Part shown: piece after piece, positions 48,194 through 57,093 of the stretch | Layout: each line of letters opens with the position of its first letter | Numbering within the stretch: position 1 is the stretch's first letter | Assembly: GCF_022549785.1 (NCBI RefSeq) | Contig: NZ_JAKZGO010000002.1 | Span: 124,001-188,000, forward strand | Origin: Belliella alkalica | GTDB lineage: Bacteria; Bacteroidota; Bacteroidia; Cytophagales; Cyclobacteriaceae | Reading direction: 5' to 3' | Length of the DNA: 64,000 nt | Program-made: the position numbers and the translations under genes | The notes under the pieces: generated by a model | Databases searched by the model: none | Told to the model about the DNA's origin: nothing | What the model saw: only the letters and a program-made list of their open reading frames with translations

Positions 48194-48241
48194 CACATGA
48201 TTTCATGTGAAAACTCACTTTCTGGGCGCATTGCGGAAAAT
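48194..48241. promoter_or_regulatory. Palindrome and TGCGGAAAAT motif upstream of second GH10
   Basis: CACATGA-TT-TCATGTG (48194-48209) is a 16-nt inverted repeat. TGCGGAAAAT follows at 48232-48241 and occurs again in the same order after a palindrome upstream of the CE20-like gene (11849-11858). It could be an operator pair or a remnant of the repeat family. Confidence 0.35.
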
Positions 48242-48288
48242 TAAGTTTATTGATTGGTTAAATTAAGTATGATTAAAATAAAATAAAC

Positions 48289-49431
48289 ATGAAAAATTTA
48301 AAATTTAACATTTGGGGAATAATAGCTTTTTCGGTCATAGCATTTAGTTGTGGGAGTACAGAAGATCCACTTCCTGATGTTAAAATTCCAGAAGATAAAG
48401 AAGATATAAAGGATGAAGGAGTAGTAGCAATTCCACTTAAGGAGTTGTTCAAAGATTTTTTCCCAATAGGAGCAGCTGTCACACCACAACAAGCAGATCC
48501 TGGGACAAATCATGGTGTTGCATTGCAAAAGCATTTTTCTAGTATTACTGCAGAAAATGTAATGAAGCCAGATGCATTACAGCGTAACAAAGGGTTTTAT
48601 ACATGGGAAGGAGCAGATAGAATTGTTCAATTTGCCAAATCCAACAATATGAAAGTGAGGGGACATACTTTAACTTGGCATTCCCAGACTCCGGATTGGA
48701 TGTTTTATGATCAAGATGGTGCCCTTTTATCTAAAGAAATCGCTATGGAGCAATTGAAAGAGCATATCACAACAGTTGTGACTAGGTACAAAGATGATGT
48801 ATATGCTTGGGATGTTGTGAACGAAGCTTTGTTTGACTGGGATCCAAATGGTGTGATAGTCTATAGAGAAGACTCTCCGTGGTATAAAATATTTGGTGAA
48901 TCTTATATCGATTCGGCTTTTGTCTTTGCACACAGAGCAGATCCGAATGCAAAACTTTTTTACAACGATTATAATTCTATATTTAGTTGGAAAAGAAATA
49001 AGATTTATGACCTTGTGAAGAGATTGAAAGATAATAACATTCCTATCCATGGTGTTGGATTACAAGGTCACTGGATGGTGGAGACTTCAGAACAGGATAT
49101 AAGAACCACCTTGGACTTGTTTAGAGGTCTAGGTGTTGAAATTCAGATTACAGAATTGGATTTGCCAGTTTATTTATCGAATACAGAGCCAGGATCCACT
49201 GTTTATACAGATACTTTTTCTTTTAGACAGAAGCAAGCATATAGTATGATATTTAATGTGTTACTCGATTATAGTGATATTATCACAGGAGTGACATTTT
49301 GGGGTATTGGAGATGACCATACATGGCTAGACCAACCAGGAAGGAAAGCATTTCCTTTTCTGCTCGACGAGGAACTAAAACCAAAGCCTGTCTACTTTGA
49401 AGTGCAGAAATTGGTTCAAAGCAGGCAGTAG
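48289..49431 (+). CDS. GH10 endo-1,4-beta-xylanase lipoprotein (second)
   Basis: 380 residues, lipobox cysteine at about 21 followed by an acidic linker (about 22-45). Complete GH10 barrel: 'GHTLTWHSQTP', acid/base 'WDVVNEA' (Glu 179), 'GVGLQGHW' and nucleophile 'ITELDL' (Glu 289). It differs clearly from the GH10 at 30482, so the two are not a recent duplication. The longer acidic linker suggests presentation on the cell surface. The gene has its own 211-bp upstream region with a palindrome, so it may be transcribed separately. Confidence 0.95.
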   Translation: MKNLKFNIWGIIAFSVIAFSCGSTEDPLPDVKIPEDKEDIKDEGVVAIPLKELFKDFFPIGAAVTPQQADPGTNHGVALQKHFSSITAENVMKPDALQRNKGFYTWEGADRIVQFAKSNNMKVRGHTLTWHSQTPDWMFYDQDGALLSKEIAMEQLKEHITTVVTRYKDDVYAWDVVNEALFDWDPNGVIVYREDSPWYKIFGESYIDSAFVFAHRADPNAKLFYNDYNSIFSWKRNKIYDLVKRLKDNNIPIHGVGLQGHWMVETSEQDIRTTLDLFRGLGVEIQITELDLPVYLSNTEPGSTVYTDTFSFRQKQAYSMIFNVLLDYSDIITGVTFWGIGDDHTWLDQPGRKAFPFLLDEELKPKPVYFEVQKLVQSRQ

Positions 49432-49471
49432 TTTTGTTAAATTTTATTCTTGTCAGAATCTATTCATATGT

Positions 49472-49602
49472 ATGTCCGCATTTACATCAGTAGCCATTTA
49501 TAGTATCGTTTGAAGTTCATTTCAATCAGTTGTGGTCAGATGACTTTAGACGATTTGCATAATTGTAAGTGATATATTCAGCTGCTTATGTCATTGCGGA
49601 TA
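49472..49602 (-). repeat. TATCCGC-ended dispersed repeat, copy C (divergent, inverted)
   Basis: Starts TGTCCGC and ends GCGGATA. The start with CAGTAGCCA matches the reverse complement of the end of copy B, and CATTGCGGATAATCA matches the reverse complement of its beginning at 14 of 17 positions. It occupies most of the gap between the second GH10 and the oxidoreductase gene. Confidence 0.6.
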
Positions 49603-49763
49603 ATCATAGTATTTAATTTCAAGTAATTATTAAAATCAGAATAAAATATAAGTTTGATGGTGTTCAAGTGAAAAGTTTTGTAAGATCACTAAAATTATAT
49701 GACTGGTTTATTAATGCTCCTTTTTAGCTTTATTTTAGAAATCAAATCGAAAAATGATGACAG

Positions 49764-51245
49764 ATGAAAGATGAAATAAACCAACAAAAATTAACCAAAG
49801 GTGAGAAAAGAAGGGATTTCATAAAGAAAAGCGCACTTGCATTCGGGGCTTTTCACATTATTCCAAGCCATGTACTTTTTTCAAAACCTGAAATCAGAAA
49901 CAAAGCAGGGGAAATCGTGCAGATGGCATCTAAAGTGCCAAGTGATAGGGTAAATCTAGCTTGTATAGGAATCGGCAATAGAGGAGAGCAAGTGATCAAT
50001 GACTTTGATAGAACTGGTTTGTCTAATGTGGTTGCGCTATGTGATGTAGACATGGGTGCTCCCCATACAGCTAGAATCATGGAGAAACATTCCAAAGCCG
50101 TTCGTTTTAAGGATTTTAGAGAGCTTTTAGACCAAAAAGAAGTAGATTTTGACGCAGTTGTCATTTGTACACCGGATTTTTCACATTTCCCTATAACCAT
50201 GCACGCCATGGCTTCTGGTAAGCCTGTGTATGTAGAAAAACCAATGGCAAGGACATTTCAGGAAGTCGAACTGATGATGAAGGCAGCCAAGAAATACGGA
50301 GTGATTACCCAAATGGGTAATCAGGGACATTCAGAAGCCAATTCTTTTCAATTTAAAGCTTGGGTAGATGCAGGAATTATAAAAGATGTAGAAGCCATTA
50401 CCTGCCATATGAATAGCAGGAGAAGATGGCATGGTTGGGATACTTCTATGACAAGCTATCCAAAGGCAGAACCAATACCAGAAACACTTGATTGGGATCT
50501 TTGGCTGACGACAGCAGAGCATCATGATTACAACAAGGATTTCGCCAATGGCCAATGGAGATGCTGGTACGAATTCGGAATGGGAGCTTTGGGAGATTGG
50601 GGTGCACACATTATGGATAGTTTCCATAGATATTTGGATTTGGGTCTTCCAGAAGAAATCAACGCAGTCAAACTAGATGGTCATAATCCATTATTCTATC
50701 CACAAGCAACTACTTTGGATTTCAAATTTCCTAAAAGAGGAAAAATGCCTGAAGTGAATGTGACTTGGTATGATGGATTGGAAAATTTACCACCACTTCC
50801 TGAGGGTTATGGTAGTTCTGAATTGAGTTCAGATATCCCTGCGGCAGGAACAGGACAAATTGAGCAGAGAACACTGAATCCAGGTAAGATAATTTATGGC
50901 AAAGATTTGACATTCAAAGGTGGTTCCCATGGTAGTACACTTTCTATCATTCCAGAAGAAGCAGCAAATGATATGAAAAGTAGTTTGCCGGAAGTTCCAG
51001 AAAGTAGTTCCAACCATTTTGCAAACTTTCTTTTGGCATGCAAAGGTGAAGAAAAAACCAGATCTCCTTTCGAAGTTTCAGGGCCACTAAGCCAGATATT
51101 TTCATTAGGAGTCTTAGCGCAACAGATGAATACCAACCTGAAATTTGACAGAAAGAAAAAAGTAATCACCAACAATAAAGTTGCTAACGAGCTACTCAAT
51201 GGCACCCCTCCAAGAAAAGGGTGGGAGGAGTATTATAAGTTGTAA
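49764..51245 (+). CDS. Tat-exported Gfo/Idh/MocA-family oxidoreductase
   Basis: 493 residues. A twin-arginine-type signal ('RRDFIKKSALAFGAF', about 13-30) precedes the Rossmann domain 'NLACIGIGNRGEQV', the family motif 'YVEKPMA' (about 155) and the C-terminal alpha/beta domain with 'RRRWHGWDTSM' and 'GDWGAHIMDSFHRYLDL'. Such proteins carry tightly bound NAD(P) and are exported folded to the periplasm. Some work as glycosidases by a redox mechanism (GH109-like), others oxidise sugars. Which one applies here cannot be told, but it is likely a periplasmic sugar enzyme of the xylan locus. A strong terminator follows. Confidence 0.85.
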   Translation: MKDEINQQKLTKGEKRRDFIKKSALAFGAFHIIPSHVLFSKPEIRNKAGEIVQMASKVPSDRVNLACIGIGNRGEQVINDFDRTGLSNVVALCDVDMGAPHTARIMEKHSKAVRFKDFRELLDQKEVDFDAVVICTPDFSHFPITMHAMASGKPVYVEKPMARTFQEVELMMKAAKKYGVITQMGNQGHSEANSFQFKAWVDAGIIKDVEAITCHMNSRRRWHGWDTSMTSYPKAEPIPETLDWDLWLTTAEHHDYNKDFANGQWRCWYEFGMGALGDWGAHIMDSFHRYLDLGLPEEINAVKLDGHNPLFYPQATTLDFKFPKRGKMPEVNVTWYDGLENLPPLPEGYGSSELSSDIPAAGTGQIEQRTLNPGKIIYGKDLTFKGGSHGSTLSIIPEEAANDMKSSLPEVPESSSNHFANFLLACKGEEKTRSPFEVSGPLSQIFSLGVLAQQMNTNLKFDRKKKVITNNKVANELLNGTPPRKGWEEYYKL

Positions 51246-51259
51246 GGAAATAGAACCTG

Positions 51260-51289
51260 ACCTTCGAGGTTTCCAAAAACCTCGAAGGT
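51260..51289 (+). terminator. Terminator after the Gfo/Idh gene
   Basis: A perfect 13-bp stem, ACCTTCGAGGTTT (51260-51272) with AAACCTCGAAGGT (51277-51289), and a CCAA loop, 14 bp after the stop codon. Confidence 0.8.
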
Positions 51290-51355
51290 TTACCTATAAC
51301 CCAAGGTCAAGGGTGCGAGAATCATGAAGTGAAGTCAGTATAAAATGTCATGTCC

Positions 51356-51404
51356 TAACCCCAATGGGGTTAAACTTTAAATAGCCCCGGCTCGCAACCT
51401 GGGA
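51356..51404. repeat. REP-like hairpin pair
   Basis: TAACCCC-AAT-GGGGTTA (51356-51372) is a perfect hairpin, followed by a degenerate CCCCGG...CCTGGG stem (about 51385-51402). Such paired GC-rich hairpins in an AT-rich gap resemble REP-type intergenic elements. Confidence 0.45.
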
Positions 51405-51489
51405 ATTAATGATGATACAGGAGACAACAACCCTGAAGAGCCTGGTCCGATAATTTCGGGAGGTTGAACTTCTTTAATCAATAGAAAAA

Positions 51490-51591
51490 ATGTCAAATAA
51501 TATCAGGACGCGACAGATTGTATTGCAATTATTTGATGATGGAGAACCAAATTTATATTCGTATAGAAGAGAAGAATTTAAAGTCGATTAA
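51490..51591 (+). pseudogene. Short coding debris before the CE1-like gene
   Basis: A 33-codon ATG frame with a well-formed composition (T-R-Q-I-V-L-Q-L-F-D-D-G-E-P) but no recognisable domain. Just upstream (about 51402-51468) another frame reads a D-D-T-G-D-N-N-P-E-E-P-G-P linker of the kind found after lipoprotein cysteines. These look like leftovers of a deleted gene rather than functional ORFs. I cannot name the family. Confidence 0.3.
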
Positions 51592-51624
51592 GTGAAAATA
51601 TTTAATTAACCAATAAACCTATAA

Positions 51625-52464
<840 letters not shown>

Positions 52465-52473
52465 ATAAATCTT

Positions 52474-52620
52474 ATATGAGTATCCGCAATGTTGCACGTA
52501 GGGTAAGAAGTAACTTTGTAAATTGCGGATACTCGTCATCAGACAACAGTTCACAGTCAACAGAACCACAAATCGTTCATCCAATAATCGATTGCTTGGC
52601 TACGTGCAAGAAAGCGGATA
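52474..52620 (+). repeat. TATCCGC-ended dispersed repeat, copy B
   Basis: GAGTATCCGCAAT (52478-52490) and ATTGCGGATACTC (52522-52534) form a perfect 13-bp stem with a 31-nt loop, followed by a conserved tail ending GCGGATA (52614-52620). The ends TATCCGC and GCGGATA are perfect 7-bp terminal inverted repeats. It matches copy A (9665-9806) along its length. Confidence 0.8.
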
Positions 52621-52623
52621 CAC

Positions 52624-52809
52624 ATGAAATCTTATTTTCATTATCATGATCAGTCACTTTTGACAGTATCTTGGCCAGATGTAGTTCTTATGTTAGATAC
52701 GGTGAATCCTATAGATGGAAGAGATGAATCAGGCTTGAATCAAATATTTGAGGGAATAGATAATTCAAGTACCCCTGTTTTGACTTGGATTGATATAAAG
52801 GAGTTTTAG
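52624..52809 (+). CDS. Small hypothetical ORF after repeat copy B
   Basis: 61 codons from an ATG three bases after the repeat. No signal peptide, no cysteines and no known motif; the Asp/Ile-rich C-terminal half ('STPVLTWIDIKEF') could be a fragment of a larger protein. It is 46 bp upstream of the propeller lipoprotein gene on the same strand. It may be chance or debris. Confidence 0.25.
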   Translation: MKSYFHYHDQSLLTVSWPDVVLMLDTVNPIDGRDESGLNQIFEGIDNSSTPVLTWIDIKEF

Positions 52810-52855
52810 TCTTTGACTGAAATATTGCTTTTCTAAATTTTTAAGAAAAAATGAA

Positions 52856-54100
52856 ATGAAGTATTATAAATTTTCTTTGAGTAAGTTTTTTATGAAGTGT
52901 TTCTTGTTTAGTGGAGCGCTATTTCAGGCTTGTGGCGGTTCAAATGATGGAGTGGAGTTTGCAAGTGAATTTTATGGGGATGCGGAGATCATCAGGATAG
53001 ATCCTAAAAAGGATATAGATGAGGAGTATTCGATGAAAGCATCGCTGATCGTATCGAGTATAGAATTCTTTCCGCTCACCTTACCGGGGGATATGATTAT
53101 TGGTGAGATAGCAAAAATGATTCATCACAATGGCCATGTTTATATTTTCGATCGCCATACGGAATCAATTTTTATATTTACTGATGAAGGCGAATTCGTA
53201 AATGCGATCCAAAGAAAAGGAGAGGGGCCAGAAGAATATGGAGATATCAAAGACTTTGAAGTTGATCGAAATTCAGGTAATGTTTTAATTTATTCACCGA
53301 GAAGTCAAAAAATTCTGCGCTATACAATCACAGGGGAGTTTTTGGGAGCTATGAATAATAAGATTCAACATACCTCCTTTTTTCCGATAAGTGACTCTAA
53401 AATAGCGATTTATAATTCCAGACGGTCAAATGGACATATTTTTGAAAGTACTTTTCCTATTCAACCTAGATTTATCATTGCAAATGATGCAGAAGAAATC
53501 GAAAAGCAAGATTTGGAGACAGCTTATCGCGAGCAGTTGTTGATGTACCCACTTTCGAATCTAGGGTTTTATCAAATTGGAGATTCTTTAAGGCTGATGG
53601 AATCCATCAATTCAGTAGTTTATCGGGTTAATTTAGAAGAGGGAAGGGTTTATCCAAGGTTTGCATTTGACTTTGCCAATGCTAATCCACCAAGATTGTA
53701 TGATATGGAAGCTGATGAGCTTTCCACATTTGTGGAGGATTATAATAATAAAAAAGTGGGTGGTTGGGCTTCTCTCCATAGAGTGGATGAAACAGCAGAT
53801 TTTCTGTGTGTCACCTATTTTTATGACAAGCAAGTCTGTAGGATATTTTATTCAAAACACAATAAACGTCAGGTCAAAATAGGCTCTTCTTGGATGAATG
53901 ATATTGACAATATTCCCATGCCAATAAATGAAACTACAACTAATGAAAGTGAGTTTTTGGGTTACTATGGTTCAGATATGCTTTCTATGATGATCAAGCA
54001 TGGTAAAAATAATCCTTCCCAAAGAATTCTTGATTTGGAAAAGAGTCAAAGAGATGCTGAAAGCATTATTTTGGTAAAGTTTAGGTTGAAAGATTTTTGA
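52856..54100 (+). CDS. 6-bladed beta-propeller lipoprotein (second)
   Basis: 414 residues, lipobox cysteine at about 26 (F-Q-A-C). NHL/propeller-type strands recur, such as 'NGHVYIFDRHTESIFIFTDEGEF' segments and 'QRKGEGPEEYGDIKDFEVDR'. The 'KGEGPEEY' turn is the hallmark of this Bacteroidota family and parallels 'GKGQGPDN' in the protein at 1544. Function is unknown; surface or periplasmic by its lipid signal. The ATG at 52856 is used because the ATG 5 bases earlier hits a stop at once. It lies outside the xylan locus, between repeat copy B and the CAC-rich repeat. Confidence 0.72.
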   Translation: MKYYKFSLSKFFMKCFLFSGALFQACGGSNDGVEFASEFYGDAEIIRIDPKKDIDEEYSMKASLIVSSIEFFPLTLPGDMIIGEIAKMIHHNGHVYIFDRHTESIFIFTDEGEFVNAIQRKGEGPEEYGDIKDFEVDRNSGNVLIYSPRSQKILRYTITGEFLGAMNNKIQHTSFFPISDSKIAIYNSRRSNGHIFESTFPIQPRFIIANDAEEIEKQDLETAYREQLLMYPLSNLGFYQIGDSLRLMESINSVVYRVNLEEGRVYPRFAFDFANANPPRLYDMEADELSTFVEDYNNKKVGGWASLHRVDETADFLCVTYFYDKQVCRIFYSKHNKRQVKIGSSWMNDIDNIPMPINETTTNESEFLGYYGSDMLSMMIKHGKNNPSQRILDLEKSQRDAESIILVKFRLKDF

Positions 54101-54109
54101 ATTTTTCGA

Positions 54110-54247
54110 CCACGGATAGCACAAATCTCAACATAAGAATGCACAAATAAAACCAATGCTAAAATTTATAGTGACCTTTATACCACATTATTGGATTCAC
54201 ATACCTCTGAATTTGTGAATCAGCAAAATTGGATTGTTTTCTTTCTT
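54110..54247 (+). repeat. Direct repeat R1 flanking hipBA
   Basis: About 137 bp, starting CCACGGATAGCACAAA. It is about 85 percent identical to 55958-56093 in the same orientation, sharing for example CACAAATAAAACCAATGCT and TAGTGACCTTTATAC. It includes a GATTCAC...GTGAATC hairpin and starts 10 bp after the propeller gene. Confidence 0.82.
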
Positions 54248-54269
54248 TAAATTTTTAAACATTTACAGA

Positions 54270-55523
54270 TTATTCGATTTTGAATGCGCTTCGCATAAAT
54301 TCTTTTTCGGCCCTTGATATGCCTATATTGTCAGCAAATTTTTCCCAAAGTTTTACCGCTGTAAATACCTCTTGAACGATTTCTTCCATACGTTTTTTAT
54401 CAAGTCTAAAAAAAACTCCAACACTTTTTGCTAATTCAAAATCAAGGTCATTATTATCCATATCTATATTTATTGCAAGTCCATTTTTATCGATTGATGG
54501 GTTCAAATCAAAAGCAGGAGATAAAACCCAACCATCATGGGTTAATAAGAACCCATGGTTTCTCAAGTGATCATCTGTATTTGAAATGGCAATGTTGAAA
54601 ACAATCCTGCGCCATAACTGATGTAAATTCTCTTCTATTTGAATCCCATTATTTTGGATAAATTCGGCTATTTCAAGATAACTTGCCATATTATCTCGAA
54701 TGGTATCCTCATTGTTTCCTGTCATAGTCATCGCGGATGAAAAATGAATGCGTTGCTCTTTATCTCTGTCAAACCTCTTGGTGAAAAAGGTGTGGTGGTT
54801 TCCAGATATTTTTTCGATTTTACAAGTACTCATTATAATTCCGGCTTGAATAGCTAGGCGATATGCTAAAAACTCCCAAGCTCCTTTATCTATAATGTCA
54901 TTTTTGGAAGGGAATTTGGCAATCCATAAATTTTTTGATTCATCCAAAACATTTGCTTTAGGTCGAGCACCACCTAGAGAAGAACCAGGAGCCATTAATA
55001 TAGCCAACCATTTTTTTATTTCGCTATTATTTTCGTCATTTTCAAAACTTGATGCTGCGTATTGCAGTTCACGAATCAAAGCCCAAGGAGGAGTGGGGTT
55101 TTCGTTATTGTTATCTAAAAATGGGCCGTTTCTATCAGTCTTAAACCGTAACGCTCCCATCCGGCTTTCATCATAAACACCCAATAAATAATCAATGTCA
55201 TAGAGTAAAGGAGCTTGTATGTTGTTTTCCTTAGCTTGTTCAACAGAACGCCTTTTCATCAAGGTTCGACCCCATGTATCAGGCATACTATCTAAGAATA
55301 CTCCAAAATTCTCTTTATTATTTGGGAATTGAGTCCCTTTAAAAAATTGAATATCAGGGTCTAGAAGTAATTGTTGCTTTGATTGAATCCATGATTTGTC
55401 ATACTCAAAGCTGAAAACCTTTTTTCCTTTACCGTAATGGGCAGAAAGTAAGCCTATAGTTTTTGGCTCTTCTAACCCTTTCCAATCTGCATAAACATAA
55501 ATATCGAATTTATTTGACGCCAT
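54270..55523 (-). CDS. hipA: HipA-family serine/threonine kinase toxin
   Basis: 417 residues, full length: N-terminal Couple_hipA domain (about 5-120), then the kinase core. 'SSLGGARPKANV' (181-192) is the Gly/Ser-rich loop where HipA kinases autophosphorylate, 'NTDDHLRNHGF' (315-325) the catalytic loop and 'AFDLNP' (337-342) the metal-binding motif, all intact, so an active kinase is expected. Known HipA toxins phosphorylate aminoacyl-tRNA synthetases such as GltX and cause dormancy. It lies 4 bp after hipB on the minus strand, in a cassette between two direct repeats. Confidence 0.93.
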   Translation of the reverse strand: MASNKFDIYVYADWKGLEEPKTIGLLSAHYGKGKKVFSFEYDKSWIQSKQQLLLDPDIQFFKGTQFPNNKENFGVFLDSMPDTWGRTLMKRRSVEQAKENNIQAPLLYDIDYLLGVYDESRMGALRFKTDRNGPFLDNNNENPTPPWALIRELQYAASSFENDENNSEIKKWLAILMAPGSSLGGARPKANVLDESKNLWIAKFPSKNDIIDKGAWEFLAYRLAIQAGIIMSTCKIEKISGNHHTFFTKRFDRDKEQRIHFSSAMTMTGNNEDTIRDNMASYLEIAEFIQNNGIQIEENLHQLWRRIVFNIAISNTDDHLRNHGFLLTHDGWVLSPAFDLNPSIDKNGLAINIDMDNNDLDFELAKSVGVFFRLDKKRMEEIVQEVFTAVKLWEKFADNIGISRAEKEFMRSAFKIE

Positions 55524-55527
55524 ATAT

Positions 55528-55818
55528 TTATTTTAACAACTCCAAGTCTTGTAATTTTCTACCAAATCCATCATCCGCTGCCAATTTCAAAATGTCTTTT
55601 TGCAAACCCAATACTCGTAAAACATTAAAATATGCTCCGAATGCGACACTAGATTCACCTTTTTCAATCAAATAAAGAGTAGAGCGTGCTATTCCAGCAC
55701 GCTCAGAAACTTGAAGAGTGGTTAATTTTCTACGTTTCCTTGCGAGTTTTATATTCTCTCCCATTTGTTCCAAGTATTGATTGTATTTAGGGAAGATGAT
55801 CTGTTTTTTATCTTTCAC
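55528..55818 (-). CDS. hipB: HipB-like antitoxin, XRE-family DNA-binding protein
   Basis: 96 residues with a helix-turn-helix of the Cro/C1 (XRE) type at about 19-73 ('ENIKLARKRRKLTTLQVSERAGIARSTLYLIEKGE'). The start is a GTG at 55818, placed about 20 nt after the predicted transcription start; an internal ATG (Met 19) would cut into the HTH. It neutralises HipA and should repress its own promoter by binding the inverted repeat at 55829-55877. It overlaps nothing and is followed after 4 bp by hipA. Confidence 0.9.
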   Translation of the reverse strand: MKDKKQIIFPKYNQYLEQMGENIKLARKRRKLTTLQVSERAGIARSTLYLIEKGESSVAFGAYFNVLRVLGLQKDILKLAADDGFGRKLQDLELLK

Positions 55819-55828
55819 AACTTATAAA

Positions 55829-55877
55829 TGATTGTTATTATATACAAAAATACTAAATATGTTTGAAATAACAATCA
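55829..55877 (-). promoter_or_regulatory. hipBA promoter and operator
   Basis: On the minus strand TTG (55874-55872), a 19-nt spacer and TATTTTTG (55852-55845), matching TAnnTTTG. An 11-bp perfect inverted repeat, TGATTGTTATT (55829-55839) and AATAACAATCA (55867-55877), flanks the -7 box and covers the -33 box, as expected for a HipB operator. Confidence 0.6.
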
Positions 55878-55957
55878 AATTGAATGTTGTCTTCAGATCA
55901 TGAAAAAGTTGACTAGGGTAAAATTTGGTTTTTCTGGTGATTTCTGGTTATTCCCAA

Positions 55958-56093
55958 CCACGGATAGCACAAAGGTCGGCACGATATGCACAAATAAAAC
56001 CAATGCTAGTATTTGTAGTGACCTTTATACAACATTAGTGGCTTCACATTCCTCTGAATTAGTGAATCAGCAAAATTGAATTGTTTTCCTTTT
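55958..56093 (+). repeat. Direct repeat R2 flanking hipBA
   Basis: Second copy of R1, same orientation, 1,848 bp away start to start. It opens with CACGGA, CACAAAGG, CACGAT and CACAAA steps as in the short copy at 3590. It lies between the hipBA promoter and the 3' end of the decayed gene at 56122. Confidence 0.82.
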
Positions 56094-56121
56094 TCAATCC
56101 ATCTAGGATTTAAAGCTTTTC

Positions 56122-56843
56122 TCAGGCGTTTTTATTTTTTGTCTGGACGATCACTCCCTCAAAAGGCAGGATGAAAATATAACTATCCACAATTGAGTTT
56201 AATCGATCATCACAATTTTCATTGATCAGTACCAAACTGTAATTTTTGCCAAATTTTATTTCAAACAAAACGAAGTTTTTGTTTAGTTTGAATCCATAGA
56301 CCCAATTGCTAGGGTAATTTTAATTTGGTGAATCAAATATCACTTCCACCAAATAGTAAGATTCCAAATCATCTTCATTAGTCAAATATTGATAAAATGG
56401 ACTAGCTTCTTCTATAAATTGCTTTAGAATATACCCTGCCAATACATTTTTAAATCGGTTTGCAGCTGCATCGACTGTATGAAAAAAAGGAAGTATCAAA
56501 TTGTACTTTTTTGATTCTTTTAAAAACCTTCCATTACCAATAACTTCTCCTTTAACTTTGTTATAGACAGTTGAGAACTGTTTAAATTCTGCATCAAATG
56601 AAGAAAATATTATAAAATCATTACACCTCTAAGCGCTTTTTCAAAAGTGAATGATATCTATTCCATCGAGAAATTTTCAACCAATCTAGCTACTTTACAA
56701 GATTCGCTGTTTAACACTGGGTTGATATTATTGTATCCTCCATATCCAAGGTAAGAAGATCCTTGGAATTTGTAAATAGCGTTAAAGAAAAGTTGGTTTT
56801 CACATTTGAAAGCATTTATAAGAATGTAAATAATAATTGCCAT
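56122..56843 (-). pseudogene. Decayed gene of unknown family
   Basis: Reading the minus strand from an ATG at 56843 gives about 61 residues ('SSYLGYGGYNNINPVLNS') to a TAG, then a shifted frame continues with coherent protein ('SSFDAEFKQFSTVYNKVKGE') for about 100 codons. A TAA then interrupts ('FDSPN*NYPSNWVYGFKLNK'), and the frame runs a further ~60 codons to a TGA at 56122. At least one frameshift and one or two in-frame stops break it. No signal peptide or known domain is recognised. It lies upstream of hipBA in the same orientation, next to repeat R2. Confidence 0.55.
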
Positions 56844-57093
56844 ATTCAATTCAAGTAATTAATCAATTGTTTTTGAAAATTAGGGCTTAAGCAATCTTTA
56901 AATTAAAGCGTTAGCAGAACGTCCTTGGGTACTGCGATACTTAAACTTATTGATCAAAATTATATGCTAGTCAAGAATTTTAATTTCCTCGTTGCTCCAC
57001 TTAGTTAGTATTATCAGGTTTAAAAATTTTTCAAATATTTTGTTAAGGTTTATTTCAGTCAAGCTACTAATGTATTGACAAAATAAAACTACC

